In this document: positions 9,329 to 21,368 of the stretch, one piece after another
Layout of the letters: each line of letters starts with the position of its first letter
Position numbering within the stretch: the first letter of the stretch is position 1
Source: Pseudomonas sp. QTF5
Lineage (GTDB): Bacteria > Pseudomonadota > Gammaproteobacteria > Pseudomonadales > Pseudomonadaceae
Direction of reading: 5' to 3'
Assembly (NCBI RefSeq): GCF_000512695.2
Contig: NZ_AZRW02000025.1
Span: 1-36,412 of the forward strand
Length of the DNA stretch: 36,412 nucleotides
Made by a program: the position numbers and the translations under genes
The notes under the pieces: model-generated
What the model was told of the DNA's origin: nothing
The model's database searches: none
The model's input: the letters and a program-made list of their open reading frames with translations, nothing else

Positions 9329-10970
9329 AGACGCGCTCCTTGAAGAGGTCGATGCCGATACGCTGATAGGTGTCGATGAAGCGCTCGTCTTCGGTACGTT
9401 GTTCGATGTACACGTCGATCAGCTTCTCGATCACGTCAGGCATGGCTTCCTGTGCGAAAGACGGGCCGAGGATCTTGCCCAGGCTCGCATCGCGACTGGC
9501 GCTGCCACCCAGGGACACCTGGTAGAACTCTTCGCCTTTCTTGTCCACCCCGAGAATGCCGATGTGGCCGACGTGGTGGTGACCACAGGCGTTCATGCAG
9601 CCGGAGATGTTCAGGTCCAGCTCGCCAATGTCGAACAGATAGTCCAGGTCGTCGAAACGGCGCTGGATCGATTCGGCGATCGGGATCGATTTGGCGTTGG
9701 CCAGGGAGCAGAAGTCGCCGCCCGGGCAGCAGATGATGTCGGTCAGCAAGCCGATGTTCGGCGTGGCGAAACCTTGCTCGCGCAACTCGCCCCACAGGGT
9801 GAACAACTGGCTCTGTTCAACGTCGGCCAGAATGATGTTCTGCTCGTGGGAAGTGCGCAGTTGGCCGAAGCTGTAACGGTCGGCGAGGTCGGCCACGGCA
9901 TCGAGCTGCTTGTCGGTGATGTCGCCCGGTGCAACGCCAGTCGGCTTCAGGGACAGCGTCACGGCCACATAACCCGGCTTCTTGTGGGCCAGGGTATTGC
10001 GAGTGCGCCAGCGCGCGAAGCCCGGGTGTTCTTTATCGAGTTCGGCCAATGCCAAGGCCTGGTTGTCCAGAGCCTTGTAGTCCGGATCGACGAAGTGTTT
10101 GGCCACGCGATGCACTTCGGCGTCGGTCAACGTGGTCTGGCCACCGCGAAGGTGTTCCATTTCTGCGTCGACTTTCTGCGCGAACACTTCAGGCGTCAGC
10201 GCTTTGACCAGAATCTTGATCCGCGCCTTGTACTTGTTGTCGCGACGGCCGTAGCGGTTGTAGACCCGCAGGATGGCGTCGAGGTAGCTCAACAGATCCT
10301 GCCATGGCAGGAACTCGTTGATGAACGCGCCCACCACCGGTGTACGGCCCAGGCCGCCACCGACCAGCACACGGAAACCCAGTTCGCCCGCGGCGTTGTG
10401 CACCGGCTCAAGGCCGATGTCATGGACTTCGATGGCCGCACGGTCGGACGTCGAACCGTTGATGGCGATTTTGAACTTGCGCGGTAAATAAGCGAATTCC
10501 GGGTGGAAAGTAGTCCATTGGCGCACGATCTCACACCATGGACGCGGGTCGATCAACTCATCGGCCGCGACACCGGCGAACTGGTCGGTGGTGACGTTGC
10601 GCAGGCAGTTGCCGCTGGTCTGGATCGCATGCATCTGCACGGTCGCCAATTCAGCCAGGATGTCCGGGATGTCTTCCAGGGCCGGCCAGTTGAACTGCAC
10701 GTTCTGCCGGGTACTGATGTGGGCGTAGCCCTTGTCATAGTCGCGGGCAACTTTGGCCATCATTCGCGTCTGGCGCGAAGTCAGTTGGCCATAAGGCACC
10801 GCCACCCGCAGCATTGGCGCGAAGCGCTGGATATAAAGGCCATTTTGCAGGCGCAGGGGGCGGAATTCTTCTTCGCTCAGCTCGCCTGCCAGATAGCGTC
10901 GGGTCTGATCTCGGAACTGCTTGACGCGGTCCTCGATGATCCGCTGATCGTACTCGTCGTATACGTACAT
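9312..10970 (-). CDS. cysI: Haemoprotein nitrite/sulfite reductase subunit
   Basis: This is a 552-residue siroheme/[4Fe-4S] reductase that converts sulfite to sulfide with six electrons in assimilatory sulfate reduction. The repeated ferredoxin-like half domains are recognisable (YAHISTRQNVQFNW and YSFGQLRTSHEQNIILADV). The cluster ligands appear as CPGGDFC (Cys-x5-Cys) and CMNACG (Cys-x3-Cys) in the C-terminal half, as expected for the family. I chose the ATG at 10970, preceded by AGGA with 6-nt spacing; the frame remains open to 11093, but the extra N-terminal residues are not family-like. Whether the in vivo acceptor is sulfite or nitrite cannot be told from sequence alone; the DUF934 partner supports sulfite. 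The 294-nt region upstream, to 11264, is AT-rich near 11100-11170 and probably holds the promoter. Confidence 0.9.
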   Translation of the reverse strand: MYVYDEYDQRIIEDRVKQFRDQTRRYLAGELSEEEFRPLRLQNGLYIQRFAPMLRVAVPYGQLTSRQTRMMAKVARDYDKGYAHISTRQNVQFNWPALEDIPDILAELATVQMHAIQTSGNCLRNVTTDQFAGVAADELIDPRPWCEIVRQWTTFHPEFAYLPRKFKIAINGSTSDRAAIEVHDIGLEPVHNAAGELGFRVLVGGGLGRTPVVGAFINEFLPWQDLLSYLDAILRVYNRYGRRDNKYKARIKILVKALTPEVFAQKVDAEMEHLRGGQTTLTDAEVHRVAKHFVDPDYKALDNQALALAELDKEHPGFARWRTRNTLAHKKPGYVAVTLSLKPTGVAPGDITDKQLDAVADLADRYSFGQLRTSHEQNIILADVEQSQLFTLWGELREQGFATPNIGLLTDIICCPGGDFCSLANAKSIPIAESIQRRFDDLDYLFDIGELDLNISGCMNACGHHHVGHIGILGVDKKGEEFYQVSLGGSASRDASLGKILGPSFAQEAMPDVIEKLIDVYIEQRTEDERFIDTYQRIGIDLFKERVYAANN

Positions 10971-11264
10971 ATAAGTCCTGTTCTCAGGCTTGGGCCGGTC
11001 GGATCCAGTTGCGTTTTTCGCTTGCTGAAGTTTCCGATACTGCCTCGGCAATTCTGCGCGCACGGCCGCGCACTCCCAACGGAGCGGACGCAAGATACCA
11101 GTTTGCAGTTATGCGCAAAAGTGATGTTTGAGTATATGTAAAGAACCAAAACGACTAATGAAACTCATGGAGATAAAACCCCCATTTGTGGTGCGGGCAA
11201 TCATCGTCTTAACTGTGCTCGAGTCTTTATGCAATCACCGATAAAACCGACAAGAGGCGATGCA

Positions 11265-11378
11265 ATGAGCAACCCAACCAAAGCAGGGAAAAGCGATAGC
11301 ACGGTCGATGCCTGGGCGATTTTGTTCCTGATCATCCTGGTCGTGGGTACGGCAGTGTTCTGGGTCAGCCATCAATAA
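11265..11378 (+). CDS. 37-residue single-pass membrane protein
   Basis: A short frame encodes 37 residues: a polar N-terminus (MSNPTKAGKSDSTVDAW) followed by one strongly hydrophobic helix (AILFLIILVVGTAVFWV) and a short tail ending in SHQ. AGAGG lies about 6 nt before the ATG. The composition, a clear transmembrane helix with hydrophilic ends, supports a real small protein rather than chance. Function is unknown. It lies between divergent cysI and the periplasmic binding protein gene. Confidence 0.6.
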   Translation: MSNPTKAGKSDSTVDAWAILFLIILVVGTAVFWVSHQ

Positions 11379-11400
11379 ACGACCCCGTCCGGGCCCGGTG

Positions 11401-11414
11401 CCGACAATTGTCGG
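11401..11414. promoter_or_regulatory. Perfect 14-bp palindrome, candidate operator
   Basis: CCGACAATTGTCGG is a perfect palindrome 81 nt upstream of the periplasmic binding protein gene and 22 nt after the small membrane protein. It could be an operator or part of a weak terminator; no T tract follows. Confidence 0.3.
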
Positions 11415-11456
11415 ATAGAAACCGGAATAAGCACCGTTCCAAGGGACTTCGCTGGC

Positions 11457-11462
11457 TATAAT
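11457..11462 (+). promoter_or_regulatory. Candidate -10 box
   Basis: A consensus TATAAT lies 32 nt upstream of the ATG at 11495. No good -35 hexamer is present at 16-18 nt upstream, so this is tentative. Confidence 0.35.
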
Positions 11463-11494
11463 GCGCAGCGGATTTTCGGGGGTTCGGACGATCA

Positions 11495-12580
11495 ATGTTG
11501 AAGTTCTTCTGTGGTGTAGTGCTGGCGCTGGGTACGGTCTGGGGACCGTGTGCCCAGGCGGCGTCCGTATTGTTCCTCAACCCAGGGACCACCCAAGAGA
11601 CGTTCTGGGTCAGTTACTCGCAGTTCATGCAGACCGCGGCCAAGGAACTGGGCATGGATTTGCACATCCAGTATTCCGAGCGAAACCCTGAAACCACGCT
11701 CAAACAGGCTCGCGAAGCCCTGCAAGGGCCGAACCGACCGGACTATCTGGTGTTCGTCAACGAACTGTACGTTGCGCCGGAAATTCTGCGTCTGGCTCAA
11801 GGCAGCGGTGTGAAGCTGTTTTTGGTCAACAACGGCCTGACCGCAGACCAGATGCGCCTGCTTGGCGCTCAGCCGGACAAGTATCCCGACTGGTTGGGCA
11901 GCCTGGTGCCCAACAATGAGGAGGGCGGCTACTTGATGCTCAAGGAGCTGATTCGCCTGCATCGCCCGGTCGCGCCCGGCGAAGTCATTGAACTGGTGGC
12001 CTTTTCCGGCCTGAAGATCACGCCAGCCTCGCAACTGCGTGAAAAGGGCATGATGCGAGCATTGGCCGAACACCCGGAAGTGCGTTTGCGCCAAGTGGTG
12101 TATGGCGGCTGGAACCGTCAGCGAGCCTATGAACAGGCCAGATTGTTGTTCAAGCGCTACCCGAAAACGTCGCTGGTCTGGTCGGCCAACGATGAAATGG
12201 CTCTTGGCGCCATGCAGGCCTACGCCGAAACGGGCGGCCAACCCGGCAAGGACGTGCTGTTCAGCGCTGTCAACAATTCACCGGCCGCGTTACAGGCGCT
12301 GTTGGAAGGGCGGTTGAGTGTGTTGTTGGGCGGGCACTTCACTCTGGGGGGTTGGGCCCTGGTGCAACTGCATGACTACGACCAGGGGGTGGATGTCAGC
12401 CAGTACGGTGGGCGCGACCGGCAGATTCCGTTGTTGCAGCTGATCGATCACGCACAAGCCAAGCGATTGCTGGCGTTGAGTGCTACTCAGGATTATGGCG
12501 TGGATTTTCAGAAACTCTCCGCCAAGGGGCGACCGACGTCGTATCGCTACCCGTTCAGCTTGCAAGCCCTGATGCACTGA
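11495..12580 (+). CDS. Periplasmic substrate-binding protein (sugar-type, Peripla_BP)
   Basis: This is a 361-residue periplasmic binding protein of the LacI/ribose-binding fold. A signal peptide ending in CAQAA (about residues 1-23) precedes the first domain (SVLFLNPGTTQETFWVSYSQFMQTAAKELG). The second-domain motif LVWSANDEMALGAMQAYAETGGQPGKDVLFSAVNNSP matches the family's WxANDxMAxGA pattern. No permease or ATPase gene lies beside it, so it may serve as the sensing partner of a membrane receptor or work with a distant transporter; both are inference. The ribosome binding site is poor (GGGGG about 10 nt upstream). It converges with the DUF2970 gene with a gap of only 6 nt. Confidence 0.82.
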   Translation: MLKFFCGVVLALGTVWGPCAQAASVLFLNPGTTQETFWVSYSQFMQTAAKELGMDLHIQYSERNPETTLKQAREALQGPNRPDYLVFVNELYVAPEILRLAQGSGVKLFLVNNGLTADQMRLLGAQPDKYPDWLGSLVPNNEEGGYLMLKELIRLHRPVAPGEVIELVAFSGLKITPASQLREKGMMRALAEHPEVRLRQVVYGGWNRQRAYEQARLLFKRYPKTSLVWSANDEMALGAMQAYAETGGQPGKDVLFSAVNNSPAALQALLEGRLSVLLGGHFTLGGWALVQLHDYDQGVDVSQYGGRDRQIPLLQLIDHAQAKRLLALSATQDYGVDFQKLSAKGRPTSYRYPFSLQALMH

Positions 12581-12586
12581 GCCGGT

Positions 12587-12808
12587 TCAGATACCCGCCA
12601 GGTGCACCACCAGTTTGACGATGCCAAACAGCGTCAACGCGAACACTGCCGTGAACAGAATCCCCAAAATCACGAAATGACTCGGCTTGCCGTGAGTGAA
12701 GTCACGCGCACGGTTTTTCCCGCTCTGCACCCCGAACGCCGCCGCCGTGACGCTGTGCAGCATCTGCCAGAAGGTCGGTGGTTTGTTGTTGTCGACTGGA
12801 TCGTCCAT
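12587..12808 (-). CDS. DUF2970 small membrane protein
   Basis: This is a 73-residue protein of family DUF2970, common in pseudomonads and of unknown function. The N-terminal half (PTFWQMLHSVTAAAFGVQSGKNRARDF) is the conserved block and the C-terminus forms one transmembrane helix (FVILGILFTAVFALTLFGIVKLVV). I chose the ATG at 12808, with GGGGGA 5 nt upstream, over the in-frame ATG at 12826. Confidence 0.8.
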   Translation of the reverse strand: MDDPVDNNKPPTFWQMLHSVTAAAFGVQSGKNRARDFTHGKPSHFVILGILFTAVFALTLFGIVKLVVHLAGI

Positions 12809-12871
12809 AAATCCCCCGTCACGCATGTATGAGAGCTAAGCATAGACAATCCACGGCATGCACAAATCAAA

Positions 12872-12961
12872 TGTGGGAGCGGGCTTGCTCGCGAAAGCGG
12901 ACTGACAGTCAATATTGATATCGACTGTTATGACCTTTTCGCGAGCAAGCCCGCTCCCACA
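12872..12961. repeat. REP pair (REPIN)
   Basis: Two copies of the Pseudomonas REP sequence face each other: TGTGGGAGCGGGCTTGCTCG at the left and its reverse complement at the right, separated by a short variable spacer. The element lies between the DUF2970 gene and the end of metH. A further 8-bp inverted repeat (TGTTGGCC, 12971-12978 with 12989-12996) could help terminate metH. Confidence 0.92.
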
Positions 12962-13005
12962 GGGAGTCGTTGTTGGCCGCAGTATTGTGGCCAACAGGCC
13001 TACGG

Positions 13006-16716
<3,711 letters not shown>

Positions 16717-16797
16717 TTGGACTACTCGGTAAGGCCATGACGAAGGGGCGGGATAATAACAAACCTGTGCGCTTTTGGAGCATGTGCGGCTTTTGCA

Positions 16798-16810
16798 TGA
16801 ATATCGTTCA
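16798..16810. promoter_or_regulatory. MetR-like operator between metH and cti
   Basis: TGAATATCGTTCA fits the LysR-type MetR consensus TGAA-N5-TTCA, and the palindrome extends outward to CATGAA...TTCATG (16796-16812). It is centred about 88 nt upstream of the metH start, a normal position for activation, with a TATTAT -10-like box nearer to metH on the minus strand. It also lies 61 nt upstream of cti. Confidence 0.55.
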
Positions 16811-16870
16811 TGTTGGTGCGCAGGTCAGACCGGTAGAATCGCGGCGTTTCTCATGATCAGGACCAGGGAT

Positions 16871-19156
16871 ATGTCGTATCGCGTCGTCACCAGCCTATTG
16901 ATGCTGTTTTTAAGCGGGGGCGCCGCTGCACAAGGTCCGGATATTTCTTACGTGCGCGACATTCAACCGATCTTCACCGAAAAATGCGTGGCCTGCCATG
17001 CTTGCTACGACTCCGCCTGTCAGCTCAATCTAGGCAGTGGCGAAGGGGCGGCCCGAGGTGCGACCAAGGCGCCGGTCTATGACGGCGAACGCCGTCAGGC
17101 TGCAGCACCGACCCGGCTGTTTTATGACGCCTTTGGCAAACGTGCCTGGCAGCAAAAGGGTTTTTATTCGGTGCTCGACGCCCAAGGCAGCCAAGCGGCG
17201 CTGATGGCGCGGATGCTTGAGTTGGGCCACAAAACCCCGTTGCAACCCAATGCCAAATTGCCGGAGGACATCGTCCTGGGCCTGAACCGGGAAAACATGT
17301 GCGCCATGCCGGCGGAGTTTGACGGCTACGCCAGTTCCCATCCGAAGGAGGGCATGCCGCTGGCGGTCACCGGCCTGACCGATCAGCAATACCAGACGCT
17401 GCAACGCTGGCTGACCTCGGGTGCGCCAATCGATGAGCAGGGCCTGGTGCCCAGCGCCAAGGAAGCCTTGCAGGTGGTGCAATGGGAAAATTTGCTCAAC
17501 GCGCCGGGCGCCCGGGAGAGTCTGGTGGGGCGCTGGTTGTTCGAGCACTGGTTCCTGGCGCACCTCTATTTCAAGGACGGCGAGCCGGGGCATTTCTTTC
17601 AGTGGGTACGTTCGCGCACGCCGACGGGCCAGCCAATTGATTTGATCAATACCCGCCGTCCGAATGACGATCCGGGCACTCAGGTCTATTACCGTCTGTG
17701 GCCGGTGCAAGGCGTGATCGTGCACAAGACCCACATCACCTACCCGCTGAGCGCGGCGAAGATGGCGCGGGTCAAAAGCCTGTTTTACAGCGGCAACTGG
17801 CAGGTCGACGCGCTACCCGGTTACGGGCCGGAGCGACGGGCCAATCCGTTCACGACCTTTGAGGCCATTCCGGCTCAGGCGCGTTATCAGTTCATGCTCG
17901 ATAACGCCGAGTACTTCGTGCGCACCTTTATTCGTGGTCCGGTCTGCCGCGGCCAGATCGCCACCGACGTGATTCGCGACAACTTCTGGGCGCTGTTCCA
18001 GGCCCCGGAGCATGACCTTTACATCACCGACCCGAACTATCGCGGCCAGGCCACGCCATTGCTGGCGATGCCGGGGCAGAACGATGACGTCGGCAGTGTC
18101 CTGAGCCTGTGGCACGACTATCGCGACAAACGCAACGAATATGAAGCCCTGCGCCGCGACAGCTACGCCGATCTGCCGGCACCGAGCTGGTCGACTCTGT
18201 GGGCCGGCAATGACAACGCGTTGCTGAGTATCTTCCGGCATTTCGACAGCGCGTCGGTGAGCAAGGGCCTGATCGGTGACGTGCCGCAGACAATGTGGCT
18301 ATTCGATTACCCGTTGCTGGAACGCACCTATTACCAGTTGGCGGTCAACTTCGATGTGTTTGGCAACGTGTCCCATCAAGCCCAGACCCGCTTGTACTTC
18401 GACCTGATCCGCAACGGTGCCGAGCAGAACTTCCTGCGTTTGATGCCGGCCGACTCACGGGACGGCTTTCTCGATGATTGGTACCAGAACAGCGGCCAGT
18501 TCAAGATGTGGCTGGATTACGAGTACATCGACAACGATAAGCCGACGGCGCTGAATTTGGACGAAAAGGACCCGAAACGCGATTTCGCCCTGCAATTGCT
18601 GGCCCGGTACGGTGAGCTCAATGCCAGGCCCGACCCGATCAACCGCTGCGATGGCGCTTATTGCTCGCGGCCGAACATCGATCTGGCGTTGCAGAACGCC
18701 GAACAGGCCTTGAGCCGCCTGACTTCACGTCCGGCCGCCGGTTTGAAAGTCATCGATCTGTTGCCGGAAGCCACGATGTTGCGCATCGAGACCCAAAGCG
18801 GCAAGCGCGAGATCTACAGCCTGCTGCGCAACCGGGCCCACAGCAACGTGGCGTTCCTGCTCGGTGAGTCGCTGCGCTATCAGCCGGGGCTCGACACGTT
18901 GACGATTTATCCGGGTGTACTCAGCAGCTACCCGAACTTCATGTTCAACATCCCGGCCGGCCAAGTGCCCATGTTCGTCGACGCGATGGAAAACGCGAAG
19001 GACGCTGCCAGTTTCGAGAAAATCGTCGAACGCTGGGGCATTCGCCGCAGCCATCCGCAGCTCTGGCAGTACTTCCATGATCTGAGCCGCTACATCCACG
19101 ACACCGACCCGGTGGAAGAGGGCGTGCTGGACATGAACCGCTACGAGAATCTTTGA
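16871..19156 (+). CDS. cti: Fatty acid cis/trans isomerase
   Basis: This is a 761-residue periplasmic cis/trans isomerase of unsaturated membrane fatty acids, a c-type haem protein that stiffens the membrane under solvent or heat stress in Pseudomonas and Vibrio. A signal peptide covers about residues 1-22 (LLMLFLSGGAAAQ). The haem-binding motif CVACH is at residues 39-43, within YVRDIQPIFTEKCVACHACYDSACQLNLGS. The length matches known Cti proteins. I chose the ATG at 16871 with AGGGAT directly upstream; the frame opens at 16775, but that region overlaps the promoter. It is transcribed divergently from metH and is monocistronic, followed by a REP pair. Confidence 0.95.
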   Translation: MSYRVVTSLLMLFLSGGAAAQGPDISYVRDIQPIFTEKCVACHACYDSACQLNLGSGEGAARGATKAPVYDGERRQAAAPTRLFYDAFGKRAWQQKGFYSVLDAQGSQAALMARMLELGHKTPLQPNAKLPEDIVLGLNRENMCAMPAEFDGYASSHPKEGMPLAVTGLTDQQYQTLQRWLTSGAPIDEQGLVPSAKEALQVVQWENLLNAPGARESLVGRWLFEHWFLAHLYFKDGEPGHFFQWVRSRTPTGQPIDLINTRRPNDDPGTQVYYRLWPVQGVIVHKTHITYPLSAAKMARVKSLFYSGNWQVDALPGYGPERRANPFTTFEAIPAQARYQFMLDNAEYFVRTFIRGPVCRGQIATDVIRDNFWALFQAPEHDLYITDPNYRGQATPLLAMPGQNDDVGSVLSLWHDYRDKRNEYEALRRDSYADLPAPSWSTLWAGNDNALLSIFRHFDSASVSKGLIGDVPQTMWLFDYPLLERTYYQLAVNFDVFGNVSHQAQTRLYFDLIRNGAEQNFLRLMPADSRDGFLDDWYQNSGQFKMWLDYEYIDNDKPTALNLDEKDPKRDFALQLLARYGELNARPDPINRCDGAYCSRPNIDLALQNAEQALSRLTSRPAAGLKVIDLLPEATMLRIETQSGKREIYSLLRNRAHSNVAFLLGESLRYQPGLDTLTIYPGVLSSYPNFMFNIPAGQVPMFVDAMENAKDAASFEKIVERWGIRRSHPQLWQYFHDLSRYIHDTDPVEEGVLDMNRYENL

Positions 19157-19187
19157 TGCACGGAATTTAGAGGTGCCTGCGATCCAG

Positions 19188-19277
19188 TGTGGGAGCGGGC
19201 TTGCTCGCGAAAGCGGCGTGTCAGGCAGCATCAATGTTGACTGTGCCGCCGCCTTCGCGAGCAAGCCCGCTCCCACA
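19188..19277. repeat. REP pair (REPIN)
   Basis: Inverted REP copies (TGTGGGAGCGGGCTTGCTCG and its complement) with a short spacer, located between cti and nfuA. Confidence 0.92.
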
Positions 19278-19369
19278 TTGGATCAGCTGCGCTTTCCTGA
19301 CAAAAATACTGGGACTTTGTGCGGCGCGATGATTGGCGTAAACTGCGTCCAAGCCTGCGAGGAGTTTCC

Positions 19370-19954
19370 ATGACCGCTATTACCATTACCGACGCCGCCC
19401 ATGATTACCTGGCTGATCTGCTCTCCAAGCAGAACACCCCGGGTATCGGCATCCGCGTCTTTATCACCCAGCCTGGCACCCAGTACGCCGAAACCTGCAT
19501 TGCCTACTGCAAGCCGGGCGAAGAAAAACCTGAAGACACGGCGCTGGGGCTTAAAAGCTTCACCGCTTACATCGACTCATTCAGCGAAGCGTTTCTGGAC
19601 GAAGCGGTAGTCGACTACGCCACCGACCGCATGGGCGGCCAACTGACCATCAAGGCGCCAAACGCCAAAGTCCCGATGGTCAACGCCGACAGCCCGGTCA
19701 ACGAGCGCATCAACTACTACCTGCAAACCGAGATCAATCCGGGGCTGGCCAGCCACGGCGGTCAGGTCAGTCTGATCGATGTGGTCGAAGACGGCATTGC
19801 CGTACTGAAATTCGGCGGCGGTTGCCAAGGTTGCGGCCAGGCAGACGTCACCCTGCGCGAAGGCATCGAGCGCACCTTGCTCGAACGCATTCCCGAGCTC
19901 AAGGGCGTTCGTGACGTGACCGACCACACGCAGAAAGAAAACGCCTACTACTAA
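19370..19954 (+). CDS. nfuA: Fe-S cluster carrier protein NfuA
   Basis: This is a 194-residue NfuA, which receives and delivers [4Fe-4S] clusters to apo-enzymes in the cytoplasm. The N-terminal part is a degenerate A-type carrier domain (ITITDAAHDYLADLLSKQNTPGIGIRVFI). The C-terminal Nfu domain carries the essential CxxC at Cys152 and Cys155 (GGGCQGCGQADVTLREGIE), close to the E. coli numbering. GAGGAG precedes the ATG at 19370 with 5-nt spacing. It is a single-gene unit closed by a strong terminator. Confidence 0.96.
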   Translation: MTAITITDAAHDYLADLLSKQNTPGIGIRVFITQPGTQYAETCIAYCKPGEEKPEDTALGLKSFTAYIDSFSEAFLDEAVVDYATDRMGGQLTIKAPNAKVPMVNADSPVNERINYYLQTEINPGLASHGGQVSLIDVVEDGIAVLKFGGGCQGCGQADVTLREGIERTLLERIPELKGVRDVTDHTQKENAYY

Positions 19955-19969
19955 GGTGTTCGCTGCGAC

Positions 19970-20006
19970 ATAAAAAAACGGCGCCCCGTGAGTGCCGTTT
20001 TTTTAT
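19970..20006 (+). terminator. Rho-independent terminator of nfuA
   Basis: ATAAAAAAACGGC pairs with GCCGTTTTTTTAT across an 11-nt loop, giving a stem with A and T tracts on both sides. It may work in both directions. Confidence 0.9.
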
Positions 20007-20026
20007 GGGTGAAATTCACTGACGCC

Positions 20027-20119
20027 TTCGCGAGCAAGCCCGCTCCCACATTAGATCTTCACTGGACACAGTATTTGTGTTCGAAGCAGATCCACTGTGG
20101 GAGCGGGCTTGCTCGCGAA
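20027..20119. repeat. REP pair in the opposite arrangement
   Basis: Here the left copy reads TTCGCGAGCAAGCCCGCTCC and the right copy is its reverse complement, so the pair is arranged tail-inward compared with those at 12872, 19188 and 28076. It lies just beyond the cobM stop codon. Confidence 0.9.
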
Positions 20120-20125
20120 TAGGGC

Positions 20126-20872
20126 CTATGGACGATACAAATGAGCATGCCCCGCGCGATACAACGACGATTCACTGAAGTGATCGCTGCCCAACACCCG
20201 CCCCACCAGAATCAACGCCGTCCGGCGAAACCCCTTGGCTTCAACCTTCCCGGCAATATCCGCCAGCGTCCCCACCACCCAATCCTGATCCGGCCAGGTC
20301 GCCCGATGAATCACCGCGATCGGGCAATCGGCGCCGTAGTGCGGTAGCAATTCGGCAAGGATCTTCTCCAGATGATTGACCCCCAAGTGGATCGCCATGG
20401 TCGCCCCATGCTGCGCCAGACTACCGAGTTCTTCACCGGCTGGCATCGCAGTCTTGTCGGCGTAGCGGGTCAGAATCACGCTCTGTGACACGTCCGGCAA
20501 GGTCAATTCAGCACCCAAAAGCGCCGCGCAGGCAGCGGTGGCGGTGACGCCGGGAATGATTTCGAAAGGGATGTCGAGTTCACGCAGGTAGCGAATCTGC
20601 TCGCCAATCGCGCCGTACAGGCTCGGGTCGCCGGAATGCACCCGGGCCACGTCCTGGCCGTTGGCATGGGCGGTCTTGATCAGCTCGATGATCTGTTCCA
20701 GGTGCAATTCGGCGCTGTTGACCACCTGTTCGGCCCGGTGGCCCTCCAGCACGGCGGCGGGGACCAGGGAACCTGCATAGATGATGACCGGGCAGCTACG
20801 AATCAGCCGTTGGCCTTTGACGGTGATCAGTTCCGGGTCGCCGGGGCCTGCGCCAATAAAGTAGACGGTCAT
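20126..20872 (-). CDS. cobM: Precorrin-4 C11-methyltransferase
   Basis: This is a 248-residue SAM-dependent tetrapyrrole methylase of the CobM/CbiF type, which methylates C-11 of precorrin-4 in cobalamin synthesis. The N-terminal VYFIGAGPGDPELITVKGQRLI motif and the VARVHSGDPSLYGAIGEQ loop are diagnostic for this family and bind SAM. Further family elements are IPGVTATAACAALLGAELTLP and TRYADKTAMP. AGGAAA precedes the ATG at 20872. It is the last gene of the leftward riboswitch-led set, 82 nt after cobE. Confidence 0.95.
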   Translation of the reverse strand: MTVYFIGAGPGDPELITVKGQRLIRSCPVIIYAGSLVPAAVLEGHRAEQVVNSAELHLEQIIELIKTAHANGQDVARVHSGDPSLYGAIGEQIRYLRELDIPFEIIPGVTATAACAALLGAELTLPDVSQSVILTRYADKTAMPAGEELGSLAQHGATMAIHLGVNHLEKILAELLPHYGADCPIAVIHRATWPDQDWVVGTLADIAGKVEAKGFRRTALILVGRVLGSDHFSESSLYRAGHAHLYRP

Positions 20873-20954
20873 CGTCGTTTCCTGTCAGAAAAAGGGTATG
20901 AGCACGCTTCAGATGAAGATTGCTCATGATTGAAGGCGAGGATTATCGGGGATT

Positions 20955-21368
20955 TTACGCGGCGCTGGCCAATGCCAGGGTGGCCTGGGCGTATTTTTGT
21001 CGTGGTATCAGCAACTTTGCCGGTGCCTGAGCCAAATGTTCGGCCAGTGCCAGCGCAGCACTTTCCGCTACGCCGTAACAGCCAGTGCGTTCGAACGCGA
21101 TGTCCGAGTGGTGGCTGAGTTGCGGTTCATAACCGGCCAATTGTTCGCTGCTGAAATACATCAACGGCAACGCCAGTTGCTCAGCCAGTTCGATCAGGGC
21201 GGGTTCTTCGCGCTTGAGGTCGATGCTGGCCAGGGCCTTGATCTCACGGAGCGCGATTTGATGGGCTTGTAACGCCTGATCGAGCAGCGCCCGCAGCGTG
21301 CTGACAGGGCAGCCGCGCTGGCAGCCCAGGCCGACCACTAAGGTCGGCGCTGCGCTAACGTCAGTCAT
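20955..21368 (-). CDS. cobE: Cobalamin biosynthesis protein CobE (CbiG C-terminal-like)
   Basis: This is a 137-residue protein related to the C-terminal domain of CbiG. The N-terminal VVGLGCQRGCPVSTLRALLDQAL and the FERTGCYGVAESAALALAE segment are family features. CobE is needed in aerobic cobalamin synthesis, but its exact role is not settled. The ATG at 21368 overlaps the cbtA stop codon by 4 nt (ATGA), so translation is coupled; the longer open frame up to 21638 is a shadow within cbtA. Confidence 0.9.
   Translation of the reverse strand: MTDVSAAPTLVVGLGCQRGCPVSTLRALLDQALQAHQIALREIKALASIDLKREEPALIELAEQLALPLMYFSSEQLAGYEPQLSHHSDIAFERTGCYGVAESAALALAEHLAQAPAKLLIPRQKYAQATLALASAA

Noticed and set aside
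16717..16870. A SAM- or SAH-responsive riboswitch upstream of metH
   Set aside because: The 154-nt gap shows no recognisable riboswitch core and is better explained by promoters and the MetR-like palindrome.
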